The notes: a model not told the origin generated them from the sequence alone. A stretch of 64,000 nucleotides of DNA from Maritimibacter sp. (GCA_002701395.1 NZVC01000022.1:7916-71915), one strand, 5' to 3'; shown: positions 18,352 to 27,774, counted from the first letter of the stretch. Numbers and translations are program-made.

Positions 18352-19107
18352 ATGCTGGAAATCAAAAACCTGCACGTCAAACTTGAGGAAGAGGACAAGC
18401 AGATCCTGAAAGGCGTCGACCTGAAAGTCGGCGCGGGCGAGGTCCACGCGATCATGGGCCCGAACGGATCCGGCAAGTCGACCCTGTCCTATGTCCTGTC
18501 GGGCCGTGACGGCTATGAAGTGACCGAAGGCAGCGCCACTCTTCTGGAAGAGGAACTGCTGGACATGGAGCCCGAAGAGCGCGCCGCCGCGGGCCTGTTC
18601 CTTGCGTTCCAGTACCCGGTCGAGATCCCCGGCGTCGGCAACATGACCTTCCTGCGCACCGCCCTGAACGCCCAGCGCAAGGCGCGCGGCGAAGAGGAAA
18701 TGAGCGCCGCAGACTTCCTCAAGATGATCCGCGAGAAGGCGAAGACGCTGAAGATCGACGGCGACATGCTGAAGCGCCCCGTGAACATGGGCTTCTCGGG
18801 CGGCGAGAAAAAGCGCAACGAGATCCTGCAGATGGCGGTTCTGGAACCGAAGATGTGCGTGCTGGACGAGACGGACTCGGGTCTGGACGTCGACGCCATG
18901 AAGCTGGTGGCGGACGGCGTGAACGCGCTGCGCGATGCCGGGCGCTCGTTCCTGGTGATCACCCACTACCAGCGCCTGCTGGACCACATCGTGCCCGACG
19001 TCGTGCACATCATGGCCGACGGTCGCATCATCAAGACCGGCGACAAGGACCTTGCGCTTGAGGTCGAGAAGAACGGCTATGCCGACATCCTGAACGAGGT
19101 GGCGTAA
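18352..19107 (+). CDS. sufC: Fe-S cluster assembly ATPase SufC
   Basis: SufC is the soluble ABC-type ATPase of the SufBCD complex. The 251 residues hold Walker A GPNGSGKST at 36-44, the Q-loop in FLAFQYPVEIPG, the signature FSGGEKKRNE, and Walker B plus the SufC-specific acidic loop in CVLDETDSGLDVD. The switch His is in VITHYQR. The GAGGAAG ribosome site is strong. The last base of its stop overlaps the sufD start. No membrane part exists, as expected for SufC. Confidence 0.97.
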   Translation: MLEIKNLHVKLEEEDKQILKGVDLKVGAGEVHAIMGPNGSGKSTLSYVLSGRDGYEVTEGSATLLEEELLDMEPEERAAAGLFLAFQYPVEIPGVGNMTFLRTALNAQRKARGEEEMSAADFLKMIREKAKTLKIDGDMLKRPVNMGFSGGEKKRNEILQMAVLEPKMCVLDETDSGLDVDAMKLVADGVNALRDAGRSFLVITHYQRLLDHIVPDVVHIMADGRIIKTGDKDLALEVEKNGYADILNEVA

Positions 19108-20396
19108 TGGCGCTGCCGCAAGTCAAACAGGATGCGACCAACGCGCGGCTGTCCGCGCTGAGCCTGCCCGAAGGCGCTGGCTGGGTCACCGCCGCGCGCG
19201 AGGATGCGCTGTCGCGGGTGCAGGCGATGGGCCTGCCGACCCGCCGCGACGAGTACTGGAAATACACCCGCCCCGATCTGCTGACCGCAGCCGAGCCGAA
19301 GCCGGCGGCGATCTTCGCGAATGACGAGACGCCGATCTTCAGCGAAATCGACCGCGTACGGTTGGTGTTCGTCGACGGCGTGTTCGATGCCGCGCAATCC
19401 GACGATCTGTCGCTGGCCGGGGTCGAGATCGACCGTCTCGCGGATGCGGGCCAGACCGACATCCACTGGGCCAAGGACGTCTATGGCGTGCTGGAAACCC
19501 GTGGCCAGTCGCCGGTCGAACGCCCGCTTGCCGCGCTGAACACCGCCTTCGCGACCGATGGCGTGCTGATCCGCGTGACGGGCAAGGCGAAGCTGCCGGT
19601 GTCGCTGGTGTATCTGCACCAGAACGAGACCTCGGACGCGATGCTGCACCACTGCATCAAGGTCGAGCCCGGCGCGGAACTGACCGTGCTGGAAAACGGC
19701 CCCGCCGCCGCGCGGTTCAACAAGGTGATGGAAGTCGACGTCGCCGACGGCGCCGCGTTCCACCACGTCCGCGCGCAGGGCCGCGACCACGAGCGTCAGG
19801 CGGTCACGCATATCTTCGCCCGGCTGGGCGAGGAAAGCACGTTCAAGTCGTTCACCATGACCTCGAACGGGATCATGACCCGCAACGAGTGCGTGATCGA
19901 ACTGACCGGCGACGACGCGATCGCGCATGTCGCGGGCGCCTGCCTTGGCGATGGTGACTTCCACCACGACGACACCGTGTTCATCACCCACGACGCGCAG
20001 AACTGCGAGTCGCGGCAGGTGTTCAAGAAGGTGCTGCGCAACGGCGCGACCGGCGTGTTCCAGGGCAAGATCCTGGTCCAGCCCGACGCCCAGAAGACCG
20101 ACGGCTATCAGATCAGCCAGTCGCTGCTGCTGGACGACGACAGCAACTTCCTCGCCAAGCCGGAGCTTGAGATTTACGCCGACGACGTCCAGTGTTCGCA
20201 CGGGTCGACCTCGGGCGCGATCGACGAGACGGCGCTGTTCTACCTGCGCTCGCGCGGGATCCCGGAACCGCAGGCGCAGGACCTCATGGTGCTGGCGTTC
20301 CTCGCCGAGGCGATCGAAGAGATCGACAACAAGGCCATCGCCGAGGACGTGCTTGTCCGCCTGTCGGCCTGGCTGGAGCGGCGGCGCAAGGGCTGA
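19107..20396 (+). CDS. sufD: Fe-S cluster assembly protein SufD
   Basis: SufD pairs with SufB in the SufBC2D scaffold and is needed for iron entry. The 429-residue protein has the SufD N-terminal helical part (RRDEYWKYTRPDLL near residue 45) and the beta-helix core with VVEN-like repeats. The C-terminal family block includes YADDVQCSHGSTSGAIDE and LFYLRSRGIP, holding the conserved His used at the SufB interface. The start shares one base with the sufC stop and its own stop shares one base with the next gene, so sufC, sufD and the first YIP1-like gene are translated in tight series. Confidence 0.95.
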   Translation: MALPQVKQDATNARLSALSLPEGAGWVTAAREDALSRVQAMGLPTRRDEYWKYTRPDLLTAAEPKPAAIFANDETPIFSEIDRVRLVFVDGVFDAAQSDDLSLAGVEIDRLADAGQTDIHWAKDVYGVLETRGQSPVERPLAALNTAFATDGVLIRVTGKAKLPVSLVYLHQNETSDAMLHHCIKVEPGAELTVLENGPAAARFNKVMEVDVADGAAFHHVRAQGRDHERQAVTHIFARLGEESTFKSFTMTSNGIMTRNECVIELTGDDAIAHVAGACLGDGDFHHDDTVFITHDAQNCESRQVFKKVLRNGATGVFQGKILVQPDAQKTDGYQISQSLLLDDDSNFLAKPELEIYADDVQCSHGSTSGAIDETALFYLRSRGIPEPQAQDLMVLAFLAEAIEEIDNKAIAEDVLVRLSAWLERRRKG

Positions 20397-20890
20397 TGGC
20401 TCTGACGACGGACATCGTCGCGATGTACCGCCGTCCTCGGACGGTGGTGCGTCGGCACATGGCGGCGGGGCAGCGCGAAGACCGCGCGCTGTTCTACCTT
20501 ATGCTGGCCTGCGCGCTGATCTTCGTGTCGCAATGGCCACGCCTGTCGCGCGAGGCTTACCTTGACCCAGAAGTGCCGTTGCAGGCGCTGCTGGGCGGCG
20601 CGCTGATGGCGTGGATGTTCCTTGCACCGCTGGGGCTGTACGCGCTGGCCGCACTGACGCACCTGATCGCGAAGATCGTGGGCGGGCAGGGCACGTGGTA
20701 CAGCGCCCGGCTTGCGCTGTTCTGGTCGCTGCTTGCGGCGGTGCCGCTATGGCTGCTGACCGGGCTGGTCGCGGGCTTCATCGGGCCGGGACCCGCCCTT
20801 AGCCTGACCGGCGGGCTTGCGCTTGCGGTGTTTCTGCTGTTCTGGGGGGTGAGCCTTTGGGAAACGGAACGGACAGCCGAGACCGCATGA
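20396..20890 (+). CDS. YIP1-family membrane protein (first of two)
   Basis: The 164-residue product has about four hydrophobic segments (starting near residues 30, 60, 100 and 130) and a short charged N-terminus (YRRPRTVVRRHM), the pattern of bacterial YIP1/DUF1282-like proteins. The function is unknown. It overlaps sufD by one base and the following YIP1-like gene in ATGA, so it belongs to the suf transcript. The block GTWYSARLALFWSLLAA corresponds to the usual YIP1 core (GG-x-x-G followed by helix). A possible membrane anchor or iron-linked role for the complex is speculative. Confidence 0.75.
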   Translation: MALTTDIVAMYRRPRTVVRRHMAAGQREDRALFYLMLACALIFVSQWPRLSREAYLDPEVPLQALLGGALMAWMFLAPLGLYALAALTHLIAKIVGGQGTWYSARLALFWSLLAAVPLWLLTGLVAGFIGPGPALSLTGGLALAVFLLFWGVSLWETERTAETA

Positions 20891-21489
20891 TGCCTGACTT
20901 GAAAACCCTGCTGGGCCAGGTGTGGTCCAGCATCGCCAGGCCGCGCGACGTTGCGCGCTGGGTGATGTCCTTCGACATGCCGCTGCGCCACCGGTGGGAA
21001 GTCCTGCTGCTGGTCGTCGTTCTCAGCGTGATCGCGGCGCATGTCAGCATCGTCTATATCGCGCGGGCGCAGGCCTTCGTGATGGGCGAGCTGGTGCTGA
21101 ACCCGTGGACCACCGGGCTGTTGCAACTGACCGTTCTGGTGGCGGCGGTGTTCGCGGTTCAGGTGATCGGCCGCGCGATGGGCGGGCAGGGCCGCTTGCA
21201 GGATGCGATCCTGCTGGTGGCATGGCTTCAGTTCTGCCTGCTGTGCCTTCAGGTTGTTCAAACGCTGTTCCTGATGGTCATGCCGCCCATCGCGGGCCTG
21301 ATCGGCATCGCCGGCTTCGTGCTGTTCTTCTGGCTGCTGTCGAATTTCGTGGCCGAGATGCACGGGTTCCGGTCGCTTGGCCTTGTGTTCGCGATGATCA
21401 TCGTGTCGCTGCTGTCGATCATCTTCGCCCTGTCCCTGATCCTGACGCTGCTCGGCTTTGCCGTGCCCGGAGCTTCTTTCGATGTTTGA
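20887..21489 (+). CDS. YIP1-family membrane protein (second of two)
   Basis: A 200-residue membrane protein with a soluble start (PDLKTLLGQVWSSIARPRDVARW) and about five hydrophobic segments. IGRAMGGQGRLQDAILLVAWLQF matches the YIP1 core and mirrors the neighbouring gene, so the two look like diverged copies. The ATG at 20887 lies in the overlap ATGA with the gene before; an ATG at 20890 is the alternative. Its end overlaps the sufS start by eight bases. The overlaps tie it to suf expression. No biochemical role can be stated. Confidence 0.75.
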   Translation: MMPDLKTLLGQVWSSIARPRDVARWVMSFDMPLRHRWEVLLLVVVLSVIAAHVSIVYIARAQAFVMGELVLNPWTTGLLQLTVLVAAVFAVQVIGRAMGGQGRLQDAILLVAWLQFCLLCLQVVQTLFLMVMPPIAGLIGIAGFVLFFWLLSNFVAEMHGFRSLGLVFAMIIVSLLSIIFALSLILTLLGFAVPGASFDV

Positions 21490-22708
21490 TGTCCAGACCG
21501 TCCGCGCCGACTTTCCGATCCTGTCGCGCGAGGTGAACGGCAAGCCGCTGGTTTACCTCGACAACGGCGCCTCGGCCCAGAAGCCGCAGGTGGTGATCGA
21601 CGCGATTACGCAGGCCTATTCGCAGGAATACGCCAACGTCCATCGCGGCCTGCATTACCTGTCGAACCTTGCGACCGAGAAATACGAGGCGGTGCGCGGC
21701 ACCATCGCGAAATTCCTGAACGCGGCCTCGGAAGACGAAATCGTGATGAACTCGGGCACCACCGAGGGGATCAACATGGTCGCCTATTCGTGGCTGGGTC
21801 CGAAGATCAAGGAAGAGGGCGGCGGCGAGATCGTGCTGTCCGTGATGGAGCATCACGCGAACATCGTGCCGTGGCATTTCCTGCGCGAACGTCATGGCGC
21901 CACGCTGAAATGGGTCGACACCGACGCCACCGGCGCGCTGGATACGCAAAAGGTGATCGACGCGATCGGACCCGACACCAAGCTGGTCGCGATCACCCAT
22001 GTGTCGAACGTGTTGGGCACCGTGGTCGACGTGAAGGCCATCGTCGAGGCGGCCCACGCCAAGGGCGTTCCGGTGCTGGTAGACGGGTCTCAGGCGGCGG
22101 TCCACATGCCGGTCGACGTGCAGGACATCGGTTGCGATTTCTACGCGATCACCGGCCACAAGCTGTACGGCCCTTCGGGCTCTGGCGCGATCTATGTCCG
22201 TAAGGACCGGCTGGCCGAGATGCGCCCCTTCCTTGGCGGCGGCGACATGATCCGCGAGGTGTCGAAGGACGTCGTGACCTATGCCGACCCGCCGATGAAG
22301 TTCGAGGCGGGAACGCCAGGCATCGTGCAGATGATCGGTCTGGGCGTCGCGTTGGACTACATGATGGGGCTGGGGATGCAGAACATCGCCGCCCACGAAG
22401 CGCACCTGCGCGACTATGCGGCGCAGAAGCTGGGCGGCCTGAACTGGCTGAACCTGCAGGGCACGACCGCTGACAAGGCGGCGATCTTCTCGTTCACGCT
22501 GGAAGGGGCGGCGCATGCGCATGACATCTCGACCGTGCTGGACAAGAAGGGCGTCGCGGTGCGCGCCGGGCACCACTGTGCCGGACCGCTGATGGATCAT
22601 CTTGGGGTGACGGCGACCTGCCGCGCGTCGATGGGGGTGTACAACACCACAGATGAGATCGACGTGCTGGTCGATGCGCTGGAACTGTGCCACGACCTGT
22701 TCGCCTAG
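21482..22708 (+). CDS. sufS: cysteine desulfurase SufS
   Basis: SufS is the group II cysteine desulfurase that supplies sulfur to SufBCD. The 408 residues show the PLP lysine Lys227 in ITGHKLYGPSG and the persulfide cysteine Cys366 in RAGHHCAGPLMDHLG, the SufS-specific context. LDNGASAQKP opens the fold. The start ATG at 21482 overlaps the preceding gene by eight bases. It is the last gene before three palindromes at 22715-22799, which should end the transcript. No sufE or sufU-type acceptor is next to it; an IscU/SufU-like gene is 15 kb away at 37868. Confidence 0.95.
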   Translation: MFDVQTVRADFPILSREVNGKPLVYLDNGASAQKPQVVIDAITQAYSQEYANVHRGLHYLSNLATEKYEAVRGTIAKFLNAASEDEIVMNSGTTEGINMVAYSWLGPKIKEEGGGEIVLSVMEHHANIVPWHFLRERHGATLKWVDTDATGALDTQKVIDAIGPDTKLVAITHVSNVLGTVVDVKAIVEAAHAKGVPVLVDGSQAAVHMPVDVQDIGCDFYAITGHKLYGPSGSGAIYVRKDRLAEMRPFLGGGDMIREVSKDVVTYADPPMKFEAGTPGIVQMIGLGVALDYMMGLGMQNIAAHEAHLRDYAAQKLGGLNWLNLQGTTADKAAIFSFTLEGAAHAHDISTVLDKKGVAVRAGHHCAGPLMDHLGVTATCRASMGVYNTTDEIDVLVDALELCHDLFA

Positions 22709-22714
22709 GGCGTC

Positions 22715-22799
22715 GCGGAACACGACCTTCTGGAAGATCGTGTTCCGCAATTTCTTCTAGAAGAAATTGAAAAGGCAGAACTTTCTAGAAAGTTCTGCC
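22715..22799. repeat. three consecutive palindromes between convergent genes
   Basis: First, an 11-base stem (22715-22725 with 22738-22748) capped by a further three pairs. Second, a perfect 20-base palindrome at 22749-22768 centred on TCTAGA. Third, a perfect 26-base palindrome at 22774-22799, also centred on TCTAGA. The array fills almost the whole gap between sufS and the methyltransferase gene and is likely a two-way terminator or structural element. Confidence 0.85.
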
Positions 22800-22812
22800 A
22801 CTCCAGTCCCGC

Positions 22813-23826
22813 TTACGCGGGCTTCTTCGCCGTCGCCAGCATCGTCATCTCGGGAATCATCGTCCCGACCGAGACATCGGCGAACCCGGCCTTTTCCAGC
22901 GCCGCGGCAAGACTTCCCGCGTCAAGCGAGGCCGCGTGGGGCGTGAAGGCCGTATGCTGCAGCTGCCACAGCGCGGTCAGCGCCGGTCCGCTGCGGTCGG
23001 CCTCGACGATGAAATCATGCACCAGCAGCGTCGCGCCGGGCTTCATCACCTTCATCGCCGCCTCGAACATCGGCGCGTGCATTTCCGCCGGGACGCCGGA
23101 CAGCAGGTAGGACATCAGCACCACGTCCTGATCGCCCGGCCAGTCGAACCCGGTCGCATCCGCTTCGACATAGTCGATCCGGTCGGTCATCCCGGCTTCG
23201 GCCAGCTTCTCGCGCCCCACGGCGACGACGTTCGGGAAATCGACGATGGTCGAGGTCAGCTCGGGGAACGCCTTGCAGAAGGTGATCGAGAACGCACCGG
23301 TGCCGCCGCCCACGTCCAGCATGCGCTTGGCGCCCGACAGGTCCAGCCGCTTGGTCAGCGCCCGCGCCGGGCCAAGCGACCCCGCGTGCTGGCTGTCGGA
23401 ATACACCCGCGCCTCTTCCGGGTCAGAGAACCATTCGGCGTAGGATCCGGTCGACCCTTCGGGAAGCTCGTCCTTCAGCGCCGGAACAAGCTGGTCCATC
23501 AGCGCGTACATCTGCTTGCCGACCTGAAGCTCCAGATAGTCGCTGAAGTCGTATTTCTGGCCTTTCACCAGAAAGGCGGCGGCGGCGGGGGAGTTTTCGT
23601 ATTTTCCATCGGTCACTCCGACCAGCCCCAGCCCTGCAAGCGACGTCAGCAGGGTGCGGGTGCGTTCGGGGTGGATGCCGGTCTTGTCGCCCAGCTCTTC
23701 GGCGGTCATCGGACCTGCCGCGAGCGTGTCGAAAAAACCGAACTCGATGGCCGCGAAGAGCGCCTTCGATCCCATGAATCCGAAAGCAATATCAGAGATT
23801 TCATGGGCTTCGGTGGCCAAGGTCAT
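22813..23826 (-). CDS. O-methyltransferase family 2 (dimerisation plus SAM domain)
   Basis: The 337-residue product has an N-terminal winged-helix dimerisation part (FGFMGSKALFAAIEFGFFDTL, then MTAEELGDKTGIHPERTRTLL). A class I SAM domain with motif I LDVGGGTGAFS follows near residue 165. This is the layout of plant COMT-like and bacterial hydroxyneurosporene methyltransferase-like enzymes. No carotenoid or bacteriochlorophyll genes are near, so the acceptor is unknown. It is convergent with sufS, with the triple palindrome between them. Confidence 0.8.
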   Translation of the reverse strand: MTLATEAHEISDIAFGFMGSKALFAAIEFGFFDTLAAGPMTAEELGDKTGIHPERTRTLLTSLAGLGLVGVTDGKYENSPAAAAFLVKGQKYDFSDYLELQVGKQMYALMDQLVPALKDELPEGSTGSYAEWFSDPEEARVYSDSQHAGSLGPARALTKRLDLSGAKRMLDVGGGTGAFSITFCKAFPELTSTIVDFPNVVAVGREKLAEAGMTDRIDYVEADATGFDWPGDQDVVLMSYLLSGVPAEMHAPMFEAAMKVMKPGATLLVHDFIVEADRSGPALTALWQLQHTAFTPHAASLDAGSLAAALEKAGFADVSVGTMIPEMTMLATAKKPA

Positions 23827-23903
23827 GCCTGTCTCCTGTGTTATGACGCCACGACGTTAACAACCCGTGGCACGGGATGACAGGTTTCGGGGCCCAATAC
23901 CCA

Positions 23904-23932
23904 TTGCGCAGGTCACAACTGCCCGATATAGG
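23904..23932 (+). promoter_or_regulatory. promoter of tRNA-Arg
   Basis: TTGCGC at 23904-23909, a 17-base spacer, and TATAGG at 23927-23932, ten bases before the tRNA. Placement and spacing fit a sigma-70 promoter. Confidence 0.65.
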
Positions 23933-23942
23933 GGCATCCAAG

Positions 23943-24019
<77 letters not shown>

Positions 24020-24151
24020 TTTTCTTTCCATTCGTCCGAACCGCCTGCGATCCTGCGCAAACGCGGGGCGATCTTCCGCGTCGCGTTGTTTCGCGGCGGC
24101 GGGGGGCAGTTTCGGCGTGACGTCGCGCCGGAACCATGCTCATTTCGGGGC

Positions 24152-25423
24152 ATGATTTCCGATGCAGACCGCGATCTTCTGACCCGCATGTTCGACGCCG
24201 CCGTTGCGGCGGCCGATCCGAAACAGGCCATGGCCGATGTCCTGCCCGACAAGCCCCGTGGCCGAACGGTGGTGATCGGGGCGGGCAAGGGTGCGGCGCA
24301 GATGGCGGCGGCCTTCGAAGAGCTTTGGGACGGCCCGGTCGATGGCGTGATCGTCACCCGTTACGGCTATGCCGCGCCATGCAAGTCCTTGAAAGTCATG
24401 GAAGCCGCGCACCCTGTGCCGGATGATGCCGGGTTGCAGGCGGCTCAGGCGCTGCTGGCGGCCGTCGATGGCCTGACCGAGGACGACCTTGTCGTCGCGC
24501 TGGTGTGCGGCGGCGGATCGGCCCTGCTTCCGGCGCCTCCGGGCGACCTGACGCTAAAGGACGAGGCGGCCCTGAACGAGGTTCTGCTGGCCTCGGGCGC
24601 TCCGATCTCGGCGATGAACGCGATCCGCAAGCAGGTCAGCGGCATCAAGGGCGGGCGGCTGGCTGCGGCGGCCTATCCCGCCAAGGTGGTCAGCCTGATC
24701 GTGTCGGACGTGCCCGGCGACGACCCGGCGCAGGTCGCGTCGGGGCCGACCGTGCCCTGCGCCCAAGACCGCGCCTCGGCCATGCGGCTGGTGAAATCGC
24801 ACGGGATTACGCTGCCGCCGCGCGTTGCGGCTTTTCTGGACGCGGCGGACGAGGACGCGCCGAAGCCCGACGACCCGATCTTTGCCCGCAACGAGGTGCA
24901 CGTCATCGCCTCTGCCGCGCGCTCGCTGGAGGCTGCCGGCGTGGTGGCCGAGGCCGAAGGCGTGACCGCCGCGATCCTGTCCGACGCGATCGAGGGCGAA
25001 TCCCGCGAGGTCGGCAAGCTGATCGCCGCGCTGTCGCGCGAGGTGCGGCTGCGCGACCGGCCCTTCACGCGGCCCGTGGTGCTGTTGTCGGGCGGCGAGA
25101 CGACCGTGACGCTGGGCGGCGCGAAGGGCGGGCGCGGCGGACGCAACACCGAGTTCCTGCTGTCGTGGCTGCTAGAGGTCGACGGGATCGACGGTTTGGC
25201 GGCGCTGGCCGCCGACACCGACGGCATCGACGGGTCCGAAGACAACGCGGGCGCCTTCGCCACCGGCAACACCGCCGCGCGGATGCGGGCGGTGGGCTTT
25301 GCCCCGGACGAGGCATTGGCGGCGCATGACGCATGGGGCGCGTTCGATGCGGTGGGAGAGCTGTTCGTTCCGGGTCCGACCGGCACCAACGTGAACGATT
25401 TCCGGGCCATCCTGATCCGCTGA
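24152..25423 (+). CDS. glycerate 2-kinase (GckA/MOFRL type)
   Basis: The 423-residue protein belongs to the class II glycerate kinase family (DUF4147 plus MOFRL domain), which makes 2-phosphoglycerate from D-glycerate. It thus serves the serine cycle, glyoxylate or tartrate use. Visible blocks are [13 protein letters not shown] near residue 43, [13 protein letters not shown] near 120, [15 protein letters not shown] near 150, and the MOFRL core [13 protein letters not shown]...GRGGRNTEF. The ATG at 24152 is chosen over a longer frame because the family starts just before the [15 protein letters not shown] helix. It stands alone, 132 bases after the tRNA. Confidence 0.88.
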   Translation: MISDADRDLLTRMFDAAVAAADPKQAMADVLPDKPRGRTVVIGAGKGAAQMAAAFEELWDGPVDGVIVTRYGYAAPCKSLKVMEAAHPVPDDAGLQAAQALLAAVDGLTEDDLVVALVCGGGSALLPAPPGDLTLKDEAALNEVLLASGAPISAMNAIRKQVSGIKGGRLAAAAYPAKVVSLIVSDVPGDDPAQVASGPTVPCAQDRASAMRLVKSHGITLPPRVAAFLDAADEDAPKPDDPIFARNEVHVIASAARSLEAAGVVAEAEGVTAAILSDAIEGESREVGKLIAALSREVRLRDRPFTRPVVLLSGGETTVTLGGAKGGRGGRNTEFLLSWLLEVDGIDGLAALAADTDGIDGSEDNAGAFATGNTAARMRAVGFAPDEALAAHDAWGAFDAVGELFVPGPTGTNVNDFRAILIR

Positions 25424-25921
25424 CGCAGATCTGATTCGGACGCCATATCAATTCGTTGCACGCCGTTTCAGAGACAGTGCGCGAAGCTGAACCCGGATAG
25501 CGTCGTTTTCAAGAACAATAGCCGCGCGCCTGACATGAAATGCGGCAAAGGTGTGGCAGGCACGATGCTGGCGGCGGGGCGTTTAACCAAATCAGTCGTC
25601 GCCTGTGCGTCCCGCCCGCCGAAAACTGCTTAACGCAGTTTGGATTTTCCAGAATTTGCAGGCCCCTAGAGACCCTGAATTGTCGCGGGACGGGGTGCCG
25701 ACGTGGCACGGCGCGCTGCGGCAGGGACCTTCACGCACAACTCATGCGTGTGAAAGGCTTTGAAAACGAACGAGAATCCGGCCCCGGAATGGCCGCAATC
25801 TGCCCCAATCCCGACACATTCATCTTCCGCTGGGCCGGTTTCGCCCGCTAGCTTGGTGTTAGAAGCTTCGACGAAGGGGCGCCGTCCGCATTGCCGGGCA
25901 ACGGCGCAGAGGGATCCGCAC
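25424..25921. other. 498-base gap without a convincing gene
   Basis: No open frame here has credible start, ribosome site and codon use; frames extending from the Hint gene upstream look like chance. The only structure I see is a seven-base inverted repeat AAACTGC-TTAAC-GCAGTTT at 25623-25641, which lacks a T-run. The composition is somewhat less GC-rich than nearby genes, so it may hold promoter and regulatory sequence for the Hint gene. Confidence 0.5.
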
Positions 25922-26626
25922 ATGACGTTCGACGACGTGAATTTGCCGCGCGCGGCCCGCGAGGACCGTGACACCGACCGCACCCCGCGTGCGCCGTCGG
26001 ATCCCGCGCGCCGGGCGGGAACGGACAGCATGTCGGAAACACCGTGCTTCACGCCGGGCACCCTGATCGCGACCATCGCCGGCCCGGTGCCGGTCGAGGA
26101 TCTGAAGGTCGGCGACCGCGTCATGACCCGCGACAATGGCTTTCAAGAGATCCGCTGGCTTGGTTCGCGCACGCTGGACGCAGACGACATGGCGGCGAAG
26201 CCGCACCTGCAGCCGGTGCTGGTCCGCAAGGGCGCGCTTGGCAACGACCTGCCGGCGCGGGACATGCATCTCAGCCCGAACCACCGTCTGCTGGTCGCGT
26301 CCGAGGTCACGGCGCTGTATTTCGAGGAACGCGAGGTCCTGTGCGCCGCCAAGCACCTGATCAACAACCGCGGCGTCCATCAGGCGCAGCAGGATCAGGT
26401 GACCTACATCCATTTCATGTTCGAACGGCACGAGGTCGTGCTGTCCGACGGTGCGTGGTCGGAAAGCTTCCAGCCGGCGGACACCTCGCTTCGGGGAATC
26501 GGCACCGCGCAGCGGCAGGAAATCTTCCAGCTTTTCCCGGAACTTCGCGGATCGAGCGGGCAGGCGGGGTATCTGGCCGCGCGCCGTGTGCTGACCCCGA
26601 CAGAGGCGCGCCGCCTGCATTCCTGA
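25922..26626 (+). CDS. Hint-domain protein (Hint_2 type)
   Basis: The 234-residue product has a Hedgehog/intein-type domain from about residue 41: PCFTPGTLIATIAGPVPVEDLKVGDRVMT with the nucleophile-position Cys42. LSPNHRLLV near residue 125 gives the block B histidine region. Rhodobacterales carry many such Hint_2 proteins, often as the C-terminus of large secreted proteins; here the domain is almost alone, with a 40-residue charged leader. No extein-like C-terminal part or HN motif is evident, so self-splicing is unlikely. A GAGGGAT ribosome site favours ATG 25922; ATG 26030 is the alternative. The role is unknown. Confidence 0.78.
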   Translation: MTFDDVNLPRAAREDRDTDRTPRAPSDPARRAGTDSMSETPCFTPGTLIATIAGPVPVEDLKVGDRVMTRDNGFQEIRWLGSRTLDADDMAAKPHLQPVLVRKGALGNDLPARDMHLSPNHRLLVASEVTALYFEEREVLCAAKHLINNRGVHQAQQDQVTYIHFMFERHEVVLSDGAWSESFQPADTSLRGIGTAQRQEIFQLFPELRGSSGQAGYLAARRVLTPTEARRLHS

Positions 26627-26741
26627 CCGCGCTTCGCCGGGCGCCAAGACCGCGCCCAGCAGGCTTCTTTCGCCCCTGCACTGGACAGCCCCCGGTCACC
26701 GCGCCACATTCACCGGCAGAGCATCAAGGCAAGGGGCACCT

Positions 26742-27164
26742 ATGGCACGGGCGTGGCACCATCTTCCGGTTTCGGCAATCGCGGTTCTGTGGAACCAGCT
26801 TCTGTTGGGCGATTTCCTCGGGCTGCTGCTGAAGGCGCCGATCTATATGTCTTGGCTGACGCCGGAACAGGCGGCTTGGTACGCGGCGACCCCGTATTGG
26901 GTTCTGATCGTCTGGGCCATCGCGGTCGGCACCGGGGTCCTTGCGTCGATCCTGCTGGTGTCGCGCATGGCGACCGGCGCATTCTTCGCGCTGTCCTTCC
27001 TGGCGTGGGTCGTTGTGGCGGTGGCGATGGAAATCCTGCGCGATCCGTCGGTGTCCACGGTCATGGGGGACCGCAGCCTGTGGCTGCTTGGCGCGGCCAT
27101 CGTGCTGGCCTTCCTGTTCTTCCTGTACGCCCGCGCGATGCACGCGCGCCTGCGCCGACCCTAA
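26742..27164 (+). CDS. hypothetical four-span membrane protein
   Basis: This 140-residue protein has hydrophobic segments at about residues 8-30, 50-75, 80-97 and 112-130, with a basic C-terminus (RAMHARLRRP) that would face the cytoplasm. No enzyme motif is seen and I do not recognise a named family. It lies 115 bases after the Hint gene and is convergent with the minus-strand nucleotidyltransferase gene 16 bases on. Codon use is like that of the neighbours. Confidence 0.65.
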   Translation: MARAWHHLPVSAIAVLWNQLLLGDFLGLLLKAPIYMSWLTPEQAAWYAATPYWVLIVWAIAVGTGVLASILLVSRMATGAFFALSFLAWVVVAVAMEILRDPSVSTVMGDRSLWLLGAAIVLAFLFFLYARAMHARLRRP

Positions 27165-27180
27165 GCCTGATCCTGATCCG

Positions 27181-27774
27181 CTAACGGTTCCGCGCGCGCC
27201 ACGCGGCCCAGTCCTCGGGCGTGTCGAGGTCTGTCAGGGCGTGGCGACCGGGCAGGGGCAGGATGTCCTGCGCCTCGCGTTTCAGCACGTCGCGCCCGCC
27301 GGTGTCGCCGTCCAGCGACCGCAGCGCGGCGAACAGCCGGCGCGGCACCAGCGCAGGCGAGCCCGGAGTGCCGTCGGCCCCGGCGGCGCGCACCACCGTA
27401 TCGCCGCCCAGCGCGTCGAAGCGGCTGGCCAGCGTCAGCAGGTCGCCTGTTTCAAGATCGGGCATGTCCGCCATGACCATCATCGCACCCAGCGCGCTGT
27501 CCGGCAGGGCGCCCAGCCCGGCGGCGATGGATCGCGACATCCCGTCCGATGCGTCAGGCACCATCACCCGCGTTCCGACCAGCCCGTCCAGTTCGGCCGC
27601 GCGTGGCGTGGGCAGCGGCGGCAGCAAGGCGATCACCGGCAGGCCGGTGGCCACCGCACGCCGCGCGCTGCGTTTCAGAAGGGTTTCGTCGCCGATCCGC
27701 TCCAGCAGCTTGTCGCGCCCCTTCATCCGAGAGGACGACCCAGCCGCAAACAGCAGGATGGTCAGCGGGATCAT
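27181..27774 (-). CDS. MobA/MocA-like NTP transferase
   Basis: The 197-residue protein has the nucleotidyltransferase start LLFAAGSSSRMKGRDKLLE, where the Gly/Ser-rich loop and lysine bind the NTP. MVMADMPDLETGDLLTLA follows with the metal-binding aspartate. This is closest in pattern to molybdenum-cofactor cytidylyl/guanylyltransferases, but other small-molecule nucleotidyl transfers are possible. It is the last gene of the liv-type operon; its start overlaps the permease stop by four bases. No molybdenum genes are next to it, so its link to transport is unclear. Confidence 0.75.
   Translation of the reverse strand: MIPLTILLFAAGSSSRMKGRDKLLERIGDETLLKRSARRAVATGLPVIALLPPLPTPRAAELDGLVGTRVMVPDASDGMSRSIAAGLGALPDSALGAMMVMADMPDLETGDLLTLASRFDALGGDTVVRAAGADGTPGSPALVPRRLFAALRSLDGDTGGRDVLKREAQDILPLPGRHALTDLDTPEDWAAWRARNR

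Noticed and set aside
25540..25851. 103-codon plus-strand frame in the gap before the Hint gene
   Set aside because: No ribosome site, Cys/Arg-rich random composition and no family resemblance.
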